NCBI GenBank assembly: GCA_032718475.1
Contig: JAUCBJ010004291.1
Coordinates: 1 to 64,000 of the forward strand
Direction: 5' to 3'
DNA from: Nemertoderma westbladi
Taxonomy: Eukaryota > Xenacoelomorpha > Nemertodermatida > Nemertodermatidae
DNA length: 64,000 bases
Shown here: positions 1-11,379 of the stretch, in pieces
Position numbering within the stretch: the first letter of the stretch is position 1
Layout of the letters: every line of letters begins with the position of its first letter
Program-made: the position numbers and the translations under genes
The notes under the pieces: model-generated
The model's database searches: none
Told to the model about the DNA's origin: nothing
Seen by the model: only the letters and a program-made list of their open reading frames with translations

Positions 1-447
1 CGGTTAATTTACAATTAAAATATTGTACCGAGGAATGGTTAAGACAATTCATCTGATTTCTTCCATTTATTTTAGTAATAATTTTACTGTTGAAAATTCA
101 CAAATGGTACATGTTTCCATTTCAATTATACTTACATCACCGGAATCTCTATCTTAATCAACCTGTCATTCTGTCACTGCTTTTCTGCAGTGTCCAATTT
201 TGAACGTTAATAACTTGATCAATCCTCGATGAAATGTAACTAAACTTGGTAGACAAATAGTCTGTCAAAGGTTTAGAAATTTTCCAAGTAGAATTTGAAT
301 GGGGCCTTTTAGAATTATTTAGAATTATTTTTATTCTCAAAAACGCTTGACTAACATAACATTGTTCCCAGCACCGCACAGAATCTGCTGGGTACTAGGG
401 ATGGATGGGTGGGCCTCCACTATAGCAGGGCTAGTGTAGCTTTAGCC
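1..447. other. Intergenic, no gene seen
   Basis: AT-rich sequence with only a short open frame on the minus strand and no recognisable protein, RNA gene or repeat up to the CTA-repeat tail of the next element. Confidence 0.6.
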
Positions 448-2526
448 CTACTACTACTACTACTAGGATCGGCATGCTGCATTGCAGCTGCATTTTTAAG
501 AATGCTGTGCCGGCTTGTCAACAAAATTGCACCGCCACAACTCCCTATCACCCATGACATTTGCTAGATCATCCGCATCTTTAAGGCCAGTGTCCTTTAA
601 GATGCGTCTCAAGAAAGTCATGGGCTGTCCACTATGCTTATTCACTCCATGAGGCTGCCAAAGTACAAGATTATGCACTGGCTGGTCCTCACGGCGAAAG
701 CAATGTCCTGCAAAGCGGAGGCGATTTTGTTCTAGTGTCAAGCTTGGGGGAACCAATGAGACACCTCCAATGTTATATAGTGTCTGGTTGGAGATGTGTG
801 CATTGTACTTGACACAATGAACCCGGCGTAGCATTCTTGTGAATGTGCCATCCAGAGATTTGGTGTCCTCAGCAGTTAGAGCCCAGCATGGACTCCCGTA
901 GAGGAGTACTGGAACTACTGCTGCTCTAAATAATCGGACCTTAAGTTTCCGATTAATTCTCGGTGACTTCCAAATCCTGGAAAGCCTATTCAAGGCTGCC
1001 CATGCCTTTCCCTTACGTATTCGAAGGTCCTCACCTGACTTCCGGATCCATGATCCCAGGTAACAGAAGTCGTCCACATGCTCAAGCATACCATCCTTTG
1101 AGCTTATGCTCATCCGATCAGAGACTTGCTGAGGACTTTCAAAGTTAACTGTCAGAATTTTGGTCTTTCTGGAGTTAATAAAAAGACCAACACTAGAAGC
1201 AGCATGTTCTAATGAGCTGAGGAGCCGTTGGGCTCCCTCTAATGATTCTGAGAGTACTCCTAAGTCATCAGCAAAGTCTAGATCAGTTAGGTACTTGGCA
1301 GGATTTCCTCGACTTCTGGAGCCAGTAGGTGGAGTTATCATCACCCCATCATCATTATGATGATCTAAGGACATGCGTAGAACATAGTCAACCACAATAA
1401 TAAACAAGAATGGTGCAAGTGTGTCTCCTTGGAGGACGCCCCATAACACTTCAAATGGTTCTGTGTCACCATCAACAGTAGACACAAATGTTGTCGAACC
1501 ATCGTATACTGATCTGATAGCTGCAATAATTTCATCAGGAATCCCATATAATGAAAGTATGCTGAACATACGTGAGCGAGAGACTGAATCAAAGGCCTTG
1601 AAGAAGTCAACAAAGATGACAGCCAGATGCCTGTCTTTCTTTTTTGATAATTCTTCAATTATCCTTCTAAGTGCCAAAATGGGCTCCATGGTCCCACGAC
1701 CTTTACGGAACCCATTCTGATTTCCACGGAGCAGTCTCTCAATGGGATCCCTGATGCGATTTAATAGAATCCTATTGTATAGCTTTGCAGCAATCGAGAT
1801 CAATGAGATTCCCCGAAAAGAACCATAGAGTGTTAGGTTGCCCTTCTTGGGAACTGGCACCAACTTATTTGTTTTCATTTCTTGTGGGACTCTTGTTGTA
1901 CGGTACATGTCTACTATGATGGGATAGATGAGCTTTAAACACTCAGGTATTTTAAAGACCTCAGGGGGAACACCATCTACTCCACTGGCACGATTGGTCT
2001 TAATGCTCTTTGCAGCAGCCTTCACTTCTGCAAAGGAGATATCGCCAATGGGAATATCTGGGAGTACAGACTCAGACACCTTTACTTCTATAAAGTTATC
2101 AGGCAATACCCTGTCATTATTGAGGAGCTTTTCAAAGTGGGCTTTCCAACCATTGAGGCGATCGGCTGGTGATTCAGCCTTAACCTTGGTGGTTGGTTGG
2201 CTTTTCCGCCCAGTAAGCAGATTGATCGATTTCCATGCCTGGGATGATTGCCTGCTGTCGTCAGCATCATTGATGGCATCAACCTGTTGGTTTATTAGCT
2301 CCTGTAGATTAACAGAGTACTGCCTGTTCAGGGACCTAGATGCAGCCTTAACTGCATTCTTGGCCGCTGTAGTCTGTTTGAGTCGGGACTCTTTCTGCGC
2401 CTTATGAAGGTCATTTCGGCACTTTTGAATTTTGTTGTCAGTCCAGGGGGCCCTTTTCCTGTTTCGAGGGTATACAGGAACTGTTTCTGCAGCTGCTAAC
2501 TTAACTGCTTCTCCACCCACGTATTA
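448..2526 (-). mobile_element. RTE-like LINE, 5'-truncated copy 1
   Basis: On the minus strand this unit carries a reverse transcriptase frame, a 3' UTR of about 30 nt and a (TAG)n tail at 448-465. A very short 3' UTR with a simple-repeat tail is typical of RTE-type non-LTR elements. The 5' side stops abruptly near 2526, where a stop codon precedes the RT frame, so the upstream endonuclease domain expected for an RTE element is absent: this is a 5'-truncated insertion. A second copy with the same tail lies at 22898-23330, roughly 93-95% identical by eye, so the family was recently active. No target duplication could be seen. Confidence 0.85.
496..2520 (-). CDS. Reverse transcriptase of RTE-like LINE (N-truncated)
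   Basis: A 674-codon open frame that copies element RNA into DNA at the insertion site. Visible in order: a basic, coiled N-terminal region; RT fingers with SGVDGVPPEVFK (about residue 180) and GSFRGISL (about 235); motif A FVDFFKAFDSV (about 303); motif B GVLQGDTLAPF (about 361); motif C FADDL (about 416, Tyr replaced by Phe as in many RTE elements); then a C-terminal domain with GHCFRREDQPVHNLVLWQP and PMTFLRRILKDTG. The first codon is GTG directly after a stop, so the listed start is only the edge of the truncation; a full protein would have an apurinic-type endonuclease upstream. No frameshift or stop is seen inside the RT, so the core could still be functional, but there is no evidence of expression. 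Confidence 0.85.
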   Translation of the reverse strand: MGGEAVKLAAAETVPVYPRNRKRAPWTDNKIQKCRNDLHKAQKESRLKQTTAAKNAVKAASRSLNRQYSVNLQELINQQVDAINDADDSRQSSQAWKSINLLTGRKSQPTTKVKAESPADRLNGWKAHFEKLLNNDRVLPDNFIEVKVSESVLPDIPIGDISFAEVKAAAKSIKTNRASGVDGVPPEVFKIPECLKLIYPIIVDMYRTTRVPQEMKTNKLVPVPKKGNLTLYGSFRGISLISIAAKLYNRILLNRIRDPIERLLRGNQNGFRKGRGTMEPILALRRIIEELSKKKDRHLAVIFVDFFKAFDSVSRSRMFSILSLYGIPDEIIAAIRSVYDGSTTFVSTVDGDTEPFEVLWGVLQGDTLAPFLFIIVVDYVLRMSLDHHNDDGVMITPPTGSRSRGNPAKYLTDLDFADDLGVLSESLEGAQRLLSSLEHAASSVGLFINSRKTKILTVNFESPQQVSDRMSISSKDGMLEHVDDFCYLGSWIRKSGEDLRIRKGKAWAALNRLSRIWKSPRINRKLKVRLFRAAVVPVLLYGSPCWALTAEDTKSLDGTFTRMLRRVHCVKYNAHISNQTLYNIGGVSLVPPSLTLEQNRLRFAGHCFRREDQPVHNLVLWQPHGVNKHSGQPMTFLRRILKDTGLKDADDLANVMGDRELWRCNFVDKPAQHS

Positions 2527-4468
2527 ATGAGAAATGGTGGATGGTAGGACGTGCCTTCGTGCAGTACCAGTGTAAATGTCTTGCAGTTATAATAAATTTA
2601 TTTATCCAAAATTATTAGGATTGACATCAGCGGGTTGCTAGGAGACTGTAGGATAAATCAGCTGGGTTTCTGGGAAAATACACTGATGCATAAGGAATCC
2701 GCTTGGGCATGCATCATCGACCAATCAAAATTCCTAATCACCCCCTTCTATTTCCTTAGAAATTGGAGCCCTCGTATTGGCTTGTTTAGTCTTACTCTTA
2801 AGATTTGTGGTTTTCAATCAATGTTAGACTATCTTAAGGTTTTCTCTGAGGCAGCCCCCCCCCCCCCCCCCCCCTCCCTCACTCCACCCACCTGCTGCTG
2901 CCAGTTGTTTTATTGGCTCTGCTGGTCTTGGAGTTACTGAACTTAGGAAAAAATCCTATTCATATAACTTATGGATCAATTTAACTCTTTTTATTTCAAT
3001 GCTGCTAATTTTTAAATGCTTAAATGGTAGTCATTTCTAGTGTCGGATTACACCACATAACAAATAAATATTATTTTAAATGCAGGGGAGAAACTTCTGA
3101 AATAATACTTCAGAAATTCCATCTCGGCAAATTTATATCATGTCTCGGTGAATTAAGAATGCTATAACAATTATCGAAAAACTTAGCGCTGTAGTTTATG
3201 GAGATGCAAGGGTTGCAAGTAAGGGACCTATTTCCTCTATAAAAAGAACCCCTTCTAAGCGGAATCTACAAACCCTAAGGAAGTCATTTCTCCTTGGAAT
3301 AAAAGAGCACACACACAGCTGCGCTTTTATTCCACAAAGAAACGCCCTTCAAAGAACCATTTAAAATAACCTACTCACGCCACGCCACACTCACTTAGAC
3401 AATTAGAAGGAACAGAGCCATCTATTATTCATATAGCTCAACATTACATAGATGTTAGTGGATCCAATTCGCTGTACCACCCAGTGGAAAATGGGAAAAG
3501 GCATGATTTACGAATCATAATTGGATATGCGACATTACCAATATAATATCGCATACCAAGGGCACCAAGGCAATATACATTGCCAGTTAGAGAGAGATGC
3601 CAGCACATTAGCTCATCTCAGGGGTAATCTAGCACAGGGCCAGGGGAAAAAAAGGGATTGGTTGGAGAATAAATCAACCAATGATAGGGCGGCTTACCAT
3701 CAATTATCGCGCATTCACTGGTAGGCCAGACCTAGGTAGGAATGTATATCCCATGTAATATATGTAACTGTTACTCTGTTGATTGTGCCTCAGTTGGCTA
3801 CATTGAGTGTAGAAGTCAGATGGTTTTTAACCGTCGTCGTCGCTGTTAATGTTACTGCTATTATGGTATTAGACTGACTTTGCTTATCTGTTATTACGAA
3901 CAACAATAACTATAAACTCAGTTATTTTACCGGCCTTCGTCCTTTCAATTTCACCTCAGCCTTTCTGTAGCCCAGCAAAAGCGGGGATGCGTATTATCCA
4001 TACGACTCGAAACACTCGGATCTCGACTCGGATCTTTTGCCAACTCGGATCCCGTCACAATAGATCATAGTTACTTTAATGCTAACCAGAACAGCTTAAT
4101 TAAAGAAACACATACATACTATAACATACTATAAAGATATCTAAAAATTATTATCTAAAACCATTAACTATTAAAAATTTGACAGCACCTTGGAAGCACT
4201 TTGTAACGCATATTATATGGTATTGAGATTTCCAATTGGGGGATTTTACTGTACAATTTTTCTAAATCACTACAACTAAATTAAGAATATTATTTTGTTT
4301 AGTATGTTCATTGATGGAATACTAAATATACACAGAAGGACAAATGTATCATACCCCTGGAGGCAATCTTTTTATTTTATAAAACAATAGATATGGATGA
4401 CAAAAAACCGCTGGTAAAGTTTTTTCAAAATCTGTCGTGACGTTTTTGAGATATATCATTTTATATAA
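2527..4468. other. Intergenic, C-tract, no gene seen
   Basis: No recognisable coding sequence. It contains a 20-base C homopolymer at 2855-2874 and otherwise unremarkable AT-rich sequence. Short open frames here have no recognisable domain. Confidence 0.5.
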
Positions 4469-4754
4469 CGCTCCCATGGCCTACTATATATACAAGGCCT
4501 AATAAGCTGCATTTTGAGGCCATTCAAAAAGAGACCAGTTTTTTTGTCGGAACCAGTGTCAAAATTACTAGCTAATCCTACCTAAAACACTAGCTACCTT
4601 ATAATTTAGTATCTTGTTTAACGAGGAGACTTCAATTCAGTCGAATTAAAGAATTATATCAAAATATCAAATTGTTGTAAAAAAAAATGGTCTCTTTTTG
4701 AATGGCCTCAAAATGCAGCTTAGGCTTATATATATATAGTAGGCCATGGGAGCG
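4469..4754. mobile_element. MITE with ~75-bp terminal inverted repeats
   Basis: The left arm (about 4469-4545) and the reverse complement of the right arm (about 4680-4754) align almost base for base, starting CGCTCCCATGGCCTACTATA and continuing through CTGCATTTTGAGGCCATTC. They differ mainly in the length of a TA run. The centre of about 135 bp is AT-rich and non-coding. Paired long inverted repeats around a short non-coding core are the hallmark of a MITE or foldback element. I could not find a target-site duplication, so the true ends may extend a little or be eroded. Confidence 0.7.
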
Positions 4755-5446
4755 ACCTGGTGCCCGACTATGTTGACAATGACACGCATTAAGCAGTGGA
4801 CCTACTTATCCGAGCACTACCAAACAATAACTCAGGCTCATATTTATGTTTGTCCCGAATCTCAGTGGCAAATTCTGTTGGACCAGACTGAATATCAGAC
4901 AGATACGGGTACAGAAACTTTTCGAAGCAAGTGAAAGGCTGAAGGGAAGGGAAGTCAGATCGAGTGGATCATTCTATAGTTATAGTGTTAGTGCACCAGA
5001 TATCCAGTGCTATCTGCCTGTGGTAAGTGTCACCCATGTGGTAATAAAGACTTTTGATGATATTAATTCACCTGAGATGTGATTTGTGCCCAGTTCAGTG
5101 CCGGATTAACCTTGGTATACAAGGCAGGTAGCCGAAAATAAGGGCCATTTTTCCCAGCGAGTCATTCCTGTAAAAAAATATTTTTATCAAAGAGATTCAA
5201 TATGACGTTTAATTACTCAAGGAGTAAATGGTTATAAGTATGCCTATTGTAATGACACTTGATTTAACATAATTAAAACGATAAGTTGTAATTGGATAGA
5301 GCACATAAATTTATAAAATAAACTTAAATAAAATAAAAGTATTTTTAAATAAAAAGATGGGAAGAGGGTGATTGGCATAATATAAGGCACATTAAATAAG
5401 ATAAAATAAATAAACAGTATAGTCGGGCCTTGAACTTTCTATTGAT
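4755..5446. other. Intergenic, no gene seen
   Basis: Two short plus-strand open frames give no recognisable protein. From about 5290 to 5420 the sequence is A-rich and may be the eroded 3' tail of the minus-strand LINE beside it. Confidence 0.45.
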
Positions 5447-6587
5447 TTAAATAGTTAGTGTTGCAGCATCTGTCGTCATCAGCCAAATTGCTGTCTTTAG
5501 GTGTGAACTGCACTGAGGTATGCGCGTACATAGTTTGTAGTGGTCTGTGTTTGCCGCCAGGGAGCCACACACCCAACAGGTGCAGTCTTCCGTGGGTCTC
5601 CAGCAATTGAGTTTTGTACATAGGCGGTGGTGGCAACCGTTTGATAATAGCTGCGCTGCCGCGCGGCGTCGGAAACCTGTGAGACCTGTCACGTTTGGAT
5701 CTGAGTTAGCCGGGTTGTCTATGGCACTTAGGATGGCTGTGGTGGAGGCAAACTTGCTTATTCCACACCAGAGTTTCCAGTAAAAACCGCGGACACGTTG
5801 AACATGACACAGTTGCGTTAGGTCACCATTTGCAGTGAAGACGTTGCAGCCATAAGTGGTCGATGGAAGGACAATAGACTGCCATAAACGTTGGGCGGAT
5901 TCTAGCGAAACGATGTGTAGGTTTACCTTTGTTGCAATTACAACACAACTGGAGAGTCCTTTCGAGTATAGATGATCGTAGTGTCCTCTGGATCCATTTT
6001 TCGTTGATAGAGTAACTCCTAAATATTGAAAGGAGCTTTGAAATTCCAATTTGTGCCCGTTATATTCTAGAATGTCAGTCCTCGATAATCTCCCCCCCTT
6101 CCGGAACTTAACCACCTTTGTCTTCGCAATATTGACCTGGATTCCATTTACTTCACAATATTCTGAGAGTTTGTCTAGACTAGCTTGAACCTCCGTGATA
6201 GAGTCACCTGATATGACTAGATCATCAGCATACATTATAATCCAAATTGATGCGAATATGAGATAGGCTGGTAGGTCTGATACAAAAAGACTAAAAAGTA
6301 AAGGAGACAGTTTATCGCCTTGTACAACTCCAATTGTTTGAGTAATAGGCTCCAGAATGTGAACTCCAACACAGATATATATGTAGTTGATAGCGATCAT
6401 AGACCAGATAGCGATAATAAACTTTCGACTTACTCCGAGTTTCGATAATTTCCTGCAGAGAATCTCTCGGTTTATCGAGTCGAAACATTTTCGAAAATCA
6501 ACAAATACGCAGTATAAATGGCCACCCTTAGGTTCAAGGGCAAAATTGATGCGGGTATATAGACGTTTAACAGCGTCGATCGTCGAT
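5447..6587 (-). pseudogene. LINE reverse transcriptase, 3' half (family of the 56.9-kb copy)
   Basis: A minus-strand open frame with 317 codons after the methionine at 6400, continuing open upstream without a start to about 6587. That upstream part carries motif A (VDFRKCFDSINREIL). Motif B (GVVQGDKLSPLLF) and motif C (IMYADDLVIS) follow, then the thumb (KTKVVKFRKGG) and a C-terminal Cys/His-rich segment (CHHRLCTKLNCW, then CTCWVCG). It is cut off 5' of motif A, so the endonuclease and RT fingers are missing. The RT catalytic aspartates visible here are intact. The clade is not assignable by eye, but a sister copy at 56925-57626 shares block after block of sequence. It is a 5'-truncated, inactive insertion. 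Confidence 0.85.
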
Positions 6588-7097
6588 TTTTATCAAAAAA
6601 ATCTACATTTTTCTCAATGATAAGAAAGTGCAAAATTTTAGCTCAGTCGACCAACAGCTGCTGTGTTATTATTTAGTGGCACAATATTTAGATGTTCATA
6701 ATTATTATTATAACATAAATGTAAATTGAATTGATAAATTAAATTATAGATTCGTAAAAGTGATCGAAAAATTTGTACCAGAAACTAGTTTTATTTTTAT
6801 TATGTATAATCTAAATGTTTTTAATATGAATAGCTGCGTAATAGTACTCCATTAAAGTGAGTTGGTTCCCATAAACAAAATAGAATATTATATAAAAAAA
6901 TGAATTAATTGAGACTGAATGAATATAACAATAGATTAATGAAATAGATTTTCAACTATTTTTCGAATGCTTCTTTTTCCTTCTTCATTTGTTCTCAGTA
7001 TTTTCTTCTTTATCTTTTTGGTTTGATTGTGGTCCTTCCTTGTCCTTCTTTTTCTATCAAACTTGTAATCAGAGAAGGTTAATCCTCATCTGGGCAG
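6588..7097. other. Spacer between LINE fragments
   Basis: AT-rich and without a gene. From about 6960 to 7097 the minus strand is purine-rich and directly follows the stop codon of the NeSL-like element, so it is probably that element's 3' UTR. Confidence 0.4.
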
Positions 7098-8220
7098 TTA
7101 ATAGTGATCTTCCAGATCCGAACCACGAAGACCAGCACCGTCGCCCAACCCGAGTGCCCGCCATGGACAGCGTCCGCCCCCCATTCCTAAGTGTCTGGCT
7201 ACCACTGACTCTGCGAGGTGATGTTTGAAGATGTTGGTTTCCTTACACCACACTCCTTCTGTGGTGCCGACAAGTGGTGTAAATGACATCCTCCTCGACT
7301 CGCACACATCGTGATAATGCTGCTTCTTTGCGCGGACCCTCTGCTTGAGGATTGACCTCGTCGAACGGTTATTCTGGATGTATGAGGTGGCGTCGGCGTT
7401 TATCACAGCAATGTCGAAAGATGCCACCCTCTGATTGGTCCAGATACCACATGCGACTAGGTCTGCGCGAACTCCCCCGATGTTTACACCCTGTCGGTCA
7501 AGGTGCCCATTCGCAAGTGTCACCTCCCGCTCAACCGAAGAGGGATCGACAACTGCTGAAATTAAATCTCCAAACACCTCCCTAACCTCATTGTGGCGCT
7601 TGATTACTAGCCCGCCTGATTTACAACTTAGAGCATGGGTAGTGGTAAAATCATTCCCACAGCCCTCACACTCGGCAGGGAGGCCGGGCAGTGTCAGGCC
7701 ATAACGTAATGCGAGACTATCACGAAACACCTCTGGGTCTAGGTCGGTGTTATCCAGGATGGATGGTTGGGCAGTGAGCCAGCCGCTTGTCTTGTTTGTT
7801 GTTGTGCGGTTGACAGTGCGGCGATGATCCGGTGGGATTGCTGCCAGTGCAGACTCCTGGATGGAACTATATGCCAAGTTGTTTGCTTTTCTGCTCTCTG
7901 CACGCGCCTTCTTGAGTTGCCCTTCGTGGTCAGCAACACAAAGTGGAGTCCCATTTATGATGGCTTCTACTATGAGTTCCGTTCCTGTTGTCGATGCCAA
8001 ATGTGCTTGGCTCTGCCTTGTGACTGGATTTCGGGTACCAATACCCCCATATCAAGTAGGCAGAAGGAGGAGTTGATCATTGACCGGGTCTGATACGGAC
8101 ATAGTGCCAAACAGAGCATGTACATAATGCCGTAGTAGTGCTGTTCGTATTGGCTCGAAGACAATGTCATCTACCTCTACCACTCCGAGGAGAAAGTCCT
8201 ATTCTTGCTGTACATAACGG
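7098..8220 (-). pseudogene. CCHC finger and nuclease-like C-terminus of NeSL-like element
   Basis: The minus-strand frame is open from 8000 to 7098 (300 codons) and the same frame continues upstream to about 8200, broken by a TGA near 8050 (PT*YGGIGTRNP, where the family has an arginine) and a TAG near 8195. Seen in order: the GGIGTRNPVTRQSQAHLAS block, an SGWLTAQPS block, a C-x2-C-x7-H-x3-C finger (CEGCGNDFTTTHALSC), a SGGLVIKRHNEVR block, then RADL and FDIAVIN, which fit the acidic positions of a PD-(D/E)XK-type fold. A CCHC finger before a restriction-like endonuclease is the usual tail of R2/NeSL-type elements, where the nuclease nicks the target. The nuclease assignment is inferred from layout rather than from a proven active site. 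Confidence 0.7.
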
Positions 8221-8282
8221 GACATCCTTGTGTGGGCAGTCTGTGGGACCTCCTCTGCTACACCTGCCAGCCTCGTAATGCT

Positions 8283-9144
8283 CTAGACCCAGCCTTCCAC
8301 CTTCTCTGCTATATACCGCTTGCACCCTGCATCATCCCCAATGTACCCTCCCAGGAAACGATGGCCCAAAACCACCAGAATACCCCAATCCCCAAACATC
8401 TTGTGGGCTTGCTCCTCCAGCCCTGGTTTCACCACCAGGTAGGACTTAGTGGGCTCAGGGTTGTACCCGATCTTGGGACCCACGTGGAGTAGAAGGTTCC
8501 ACCAAGCTCATACCTGAGTCATTGAACCAGCACCTGAGGCGTCGTCGGCAACCAACACTGTTGGCTTCTTGCATGTTGAGGGTTGGTCCTATGAGTCTGT
8601 GTAGTTGGCTGTGTTGGTAAAAGTTGTTAGTGGAATCTTCAGTTGGCGTTGGCAATGTCGTTGGATCCTCGGTTGGGTTGGGTCTTGGTGCAGAGATATT
8701 GGCTTCTGTGAGTGATTGTTCCACTAGCAGGTCTGACGTGCTCTCACGGAGCCCACACACCATTGGCAAGGAAGCACAGCCGTATACTAACATGGCCAGT
8801 GGGTCGCCCTGCGTCATTCCCTCCGCACTCCACAATGGGTCATTGCTTCCACTAAGATACATAGCCGCGTGTCTATTGTACGCATTATAAACAAAACATG
8901 AGCAGCGATGCCAATATCGACGGCAATTCATTAGAGCAACTGGGTGGCTGATGGAGTTGAAGGCTTTGCTAGCATCCACGAGTAGCATGCACTCAGTCGA
9001 GTCATCTTCAAACAGGGCTGTCATAGCATGGATGCCTCCTTCTATGCCGGCTTTCACTCCGGCACACAGTTGATCCGCACCGCATTCCATCACAAAGTCC
9101 ATCTTGGTGGTGGTCGATAGGCAGTCGATAGAGTACCTTGCCAA
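8283..9144 (-). pseudogene. Reverse transcriptase core of NeSL-like element, frameshifted
   Basis: Two overlapping minus-strand frames carry the RT. The 9144-8455 frame has QLCAGVKAGIEGGIHAM, motif A (LLVDASKAFNSI) and motif B (EGMTQGDPLAMLVYG). Motif C is in another frame: VADDASGAG reads from about 8552 to 8528, with ADD where YADD is expected. The 8483-8283 frame then gives GYNPEPTKSYLVV and GHRFLGGYIGDDAG, the conserved block after the catalytic centre. At least one frameshift therefore separates motifs B and C. The stretch between them is rich in T/P repeats (NPTEDPTTLPTPTED), possibly a small internal expansion. Confidence 0.75.
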
Positions 9145-10132
9145 TCCCTATGGGTCGCACTCTGGGTTGCTTGTCGAGTGCAATCAGTCGATAGGCACGG
9201 AGTGCCCAGACCTCATCCCAAGGGACGATCGTGTTTGCCAGCTGACGCACTAAGCCGGGCACTGCCTCGCGAAGATGTACACTGTGGGTGTCATACCTTA
9301 TTAGTGCAGCACTCCAGAACTTTGCATCACCACCCACAGGTCCAGCAGCCCCGCGCAACCCGAAGTACGATCTGCGAGGTGATGTCCACGTCCTCAAAAG
9401 CTGGTAGTGCGCCTTCAGGTTCGAGTGACTCAGGTTCTACTGGCATCTGAGCTGGATGTTTCTTTGCTAGCATATCTCTCACCGTAACTCTCATCGTTGA
9501 CCTTCTGCCTGTGACTTGGTCTCTAGAATACCGCCACAATCTCGGTCAGTTACTCGTTGGACTGCTGCCTGATTCTGCCCCGTGAGAACCATCCTATTGA
9601 AGTCCTTGGCTGTGTTCGTGGGTGTAGTCCTATGACCAGTTGGGAATCTGTTATTGCAGCACTCAGCCTCCGCAAGCAGTTGTTCAATCTCGCCTCTCTC
9701 CCACATTCCGATCCGCCGCATGATGGTGTGTCGGATTTCAGGCCCCTTGACCACATCGGGATTTCGCTGGAGCATTATGGCAACGAAACACAAAGGCCGC
9801 TCAGAAGGATGTGTTCCACTGGTTAGCCCGCTGATTTCCAATGCTAGCAGGTCAGCAACTTTCCTTCCTACATTACCTCCGGGGAGGATATACCTCCGAC
9901 TTGCCAACTTGACAAGGCGGGCATGCCGTCTCTCCCAGGTTGGGTCAGAGGACGACCCTGGGGAATTGAGCCACTCCCCACCAAAAGCTGTCTCCAAAAT
10001 ATCAGTGGTCGGTGAAATTATCACACTGGGCCTAGTCGACATTCCGGGGAGGGTAAGAGAAGGGTCCTGAGCCGGAGTCGTTCTATTTGGGCGTAAATCA
10101 TTATGGGGGTTCCTACAGCACGTTGTCCCCAT
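9008..10132 (-). pseudogene. RT leader region of NeSL-like element, frameshifted
   Basis: Three minus-strand frames in succession (10132-9491, 9539-9327, 9397-9008) give conserved blocks of this RT family: WERRHARLVKLASRRYILPG with NVGRKVADLLALE, then HPSERPLCFVAIMLQRN, a KKHPAQMP block, VPWDEVWALRAYRLIALDK and QPRVRPIGIGKVLYRLP. The last feeds into the RT fingers. The overlapping ends show frameshifts rather than introns, because the blocks are contiguous on the DNA. No start codon can be assigned; the piece belongs to a longer polyprotein. Confidence 0.7.
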
Positions 10133-10259
10133 TGCGGCACAACTTGTACATCCTTTCTTTGTCCAAGTACAACCATACTGACTTGTCGCACATTCCTTAA
10201 TGAGGCAGGCGCAGCATCACTGGAAACCCTGCGCCATCATAGAGCATACGACTTGGGGG

Positions 10260-11070
10260 ATTCCTGACTCAGACTGTGGGACACCCAACGCAGACTGGGG
10301 GAACCCCACATGGATTGGGTGGCGCACGGCATGGATGGGGTGGCACATGCCATGGACTGGGAGGCGCCTGACACGGACTGGGGGGAACTCGACATAGCTT
10401 GGGGGGCGCCCCACCCAGACTGGGGGATACCAAGCATTGACTGGGGGACACCATACACTGACTGTGTGACACCTGATGCAGACTGGGGGGTACCCGACAT
10501 GGATTGTGGGGGGCCCAACTCAAACTGGAGGGCACCCGACATGGACAGGGAGGCGCCCAGCATGGACTGGGGGGAATGGGGGGCTTCAGATATAAATTGA
10601 TGGGTGCCCGACATGGACTGGGGCGAACCCGACATTGGTTGGGGGGTGGTCGACACGGACTGGGGGGAATCTGACCTAGATTGGAGGGCATCCAACACAG
10701 ACTGGGGGGTACCCGACATGGGTTGGGGGGAATCAGACATTGTTTGGGGGGCACCCAACATAGACTGGAGGGTGCCACACTTGGCCTGCGGTGATCCCGA
10801 CAAATATTGGGGGGGGGGGGGGGGACCCAACATGGTTTGTTGGTCACCCAACACAGATAGGGCGTAACAAGTCATGGATTGGGGGGCACCCAATATGGAC
10901 TTGGAGTCACCTGATACAGATTGGGGGGCACCCAATATGGACTGAGGGACACACGATATGTATTGGGAGGCAGTCAACGGGGACTGGGGTACACCCAATA
11001 TGGATTGGGGGGCACCCAACATGGATTGAGTGGCACCCAACATGGATTGAGGGGCACTCGCTATATACTT
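10260..11070 (-). repeat. 21-bp minisatellite coding PQSMLGA repeats
   Basis: About 38 copies of a 21-bp unit that reads PQSMLGA with variants on the minus strand. It lies in frame with the upstream zinc finger inside a 418-codon frame (11493-10237). The plus strand has a run of 4-6 G in nearly every unit, ending in a longer G tract near 10809-10823. The unit length is a multiple of three, so several frames stay open; the minus frame is preferred because it joins the finger and protease domain. It may be a linker in the retrotransposon protein that expanded by unequal exchange. Confidence 0.8.
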
Positions 11071-11089
11071 GGTGGTTGGCACTACTGAG

Positions 11090-11200
11090 GATCCAGAGCC
11101 AGGACAACAATCGTAAATGGGGCCATGAACCCTGTGTTTGCCGTTAGTATTGGCAGAGAATTTCTGCGTGCAAACTGGACATGATGGCTTAGAGGAGATG
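11090..11200 (-). pseudogene. Cys/His zinc-finger-like motif of NeSL-like element
   Basis: The minus frame reads CPVCTQKF followed by KHRVHG and DCCPGSG, a C-x2-C with a distal H-x2-H or H/C pair, consistent with a nucleic-acid-binding finger of the kind found N-terminal to RT in NeSL/R2-type elements. It sits between the protease and the 21-bp repeat domain and is in frame with both. Metal binding is inferred only. Confidence 0.5.
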
Positions 11201-11379
11201 ACAGTTGGTTCGCCACTATCTCCTTGTGTAGTTTGTTCCACTGCCGGTTCATGGAAGGGATCCTGAGAACAAGCTTCTGAACCTGTTGGGATGGATGGTG
11301 GTACAAGTACTGTTGAAGAGGTTATGGCTGGCTGTGAATGGTGCTCTACAAGAGACGCAACTTCGATTCGGAAAAGCTT

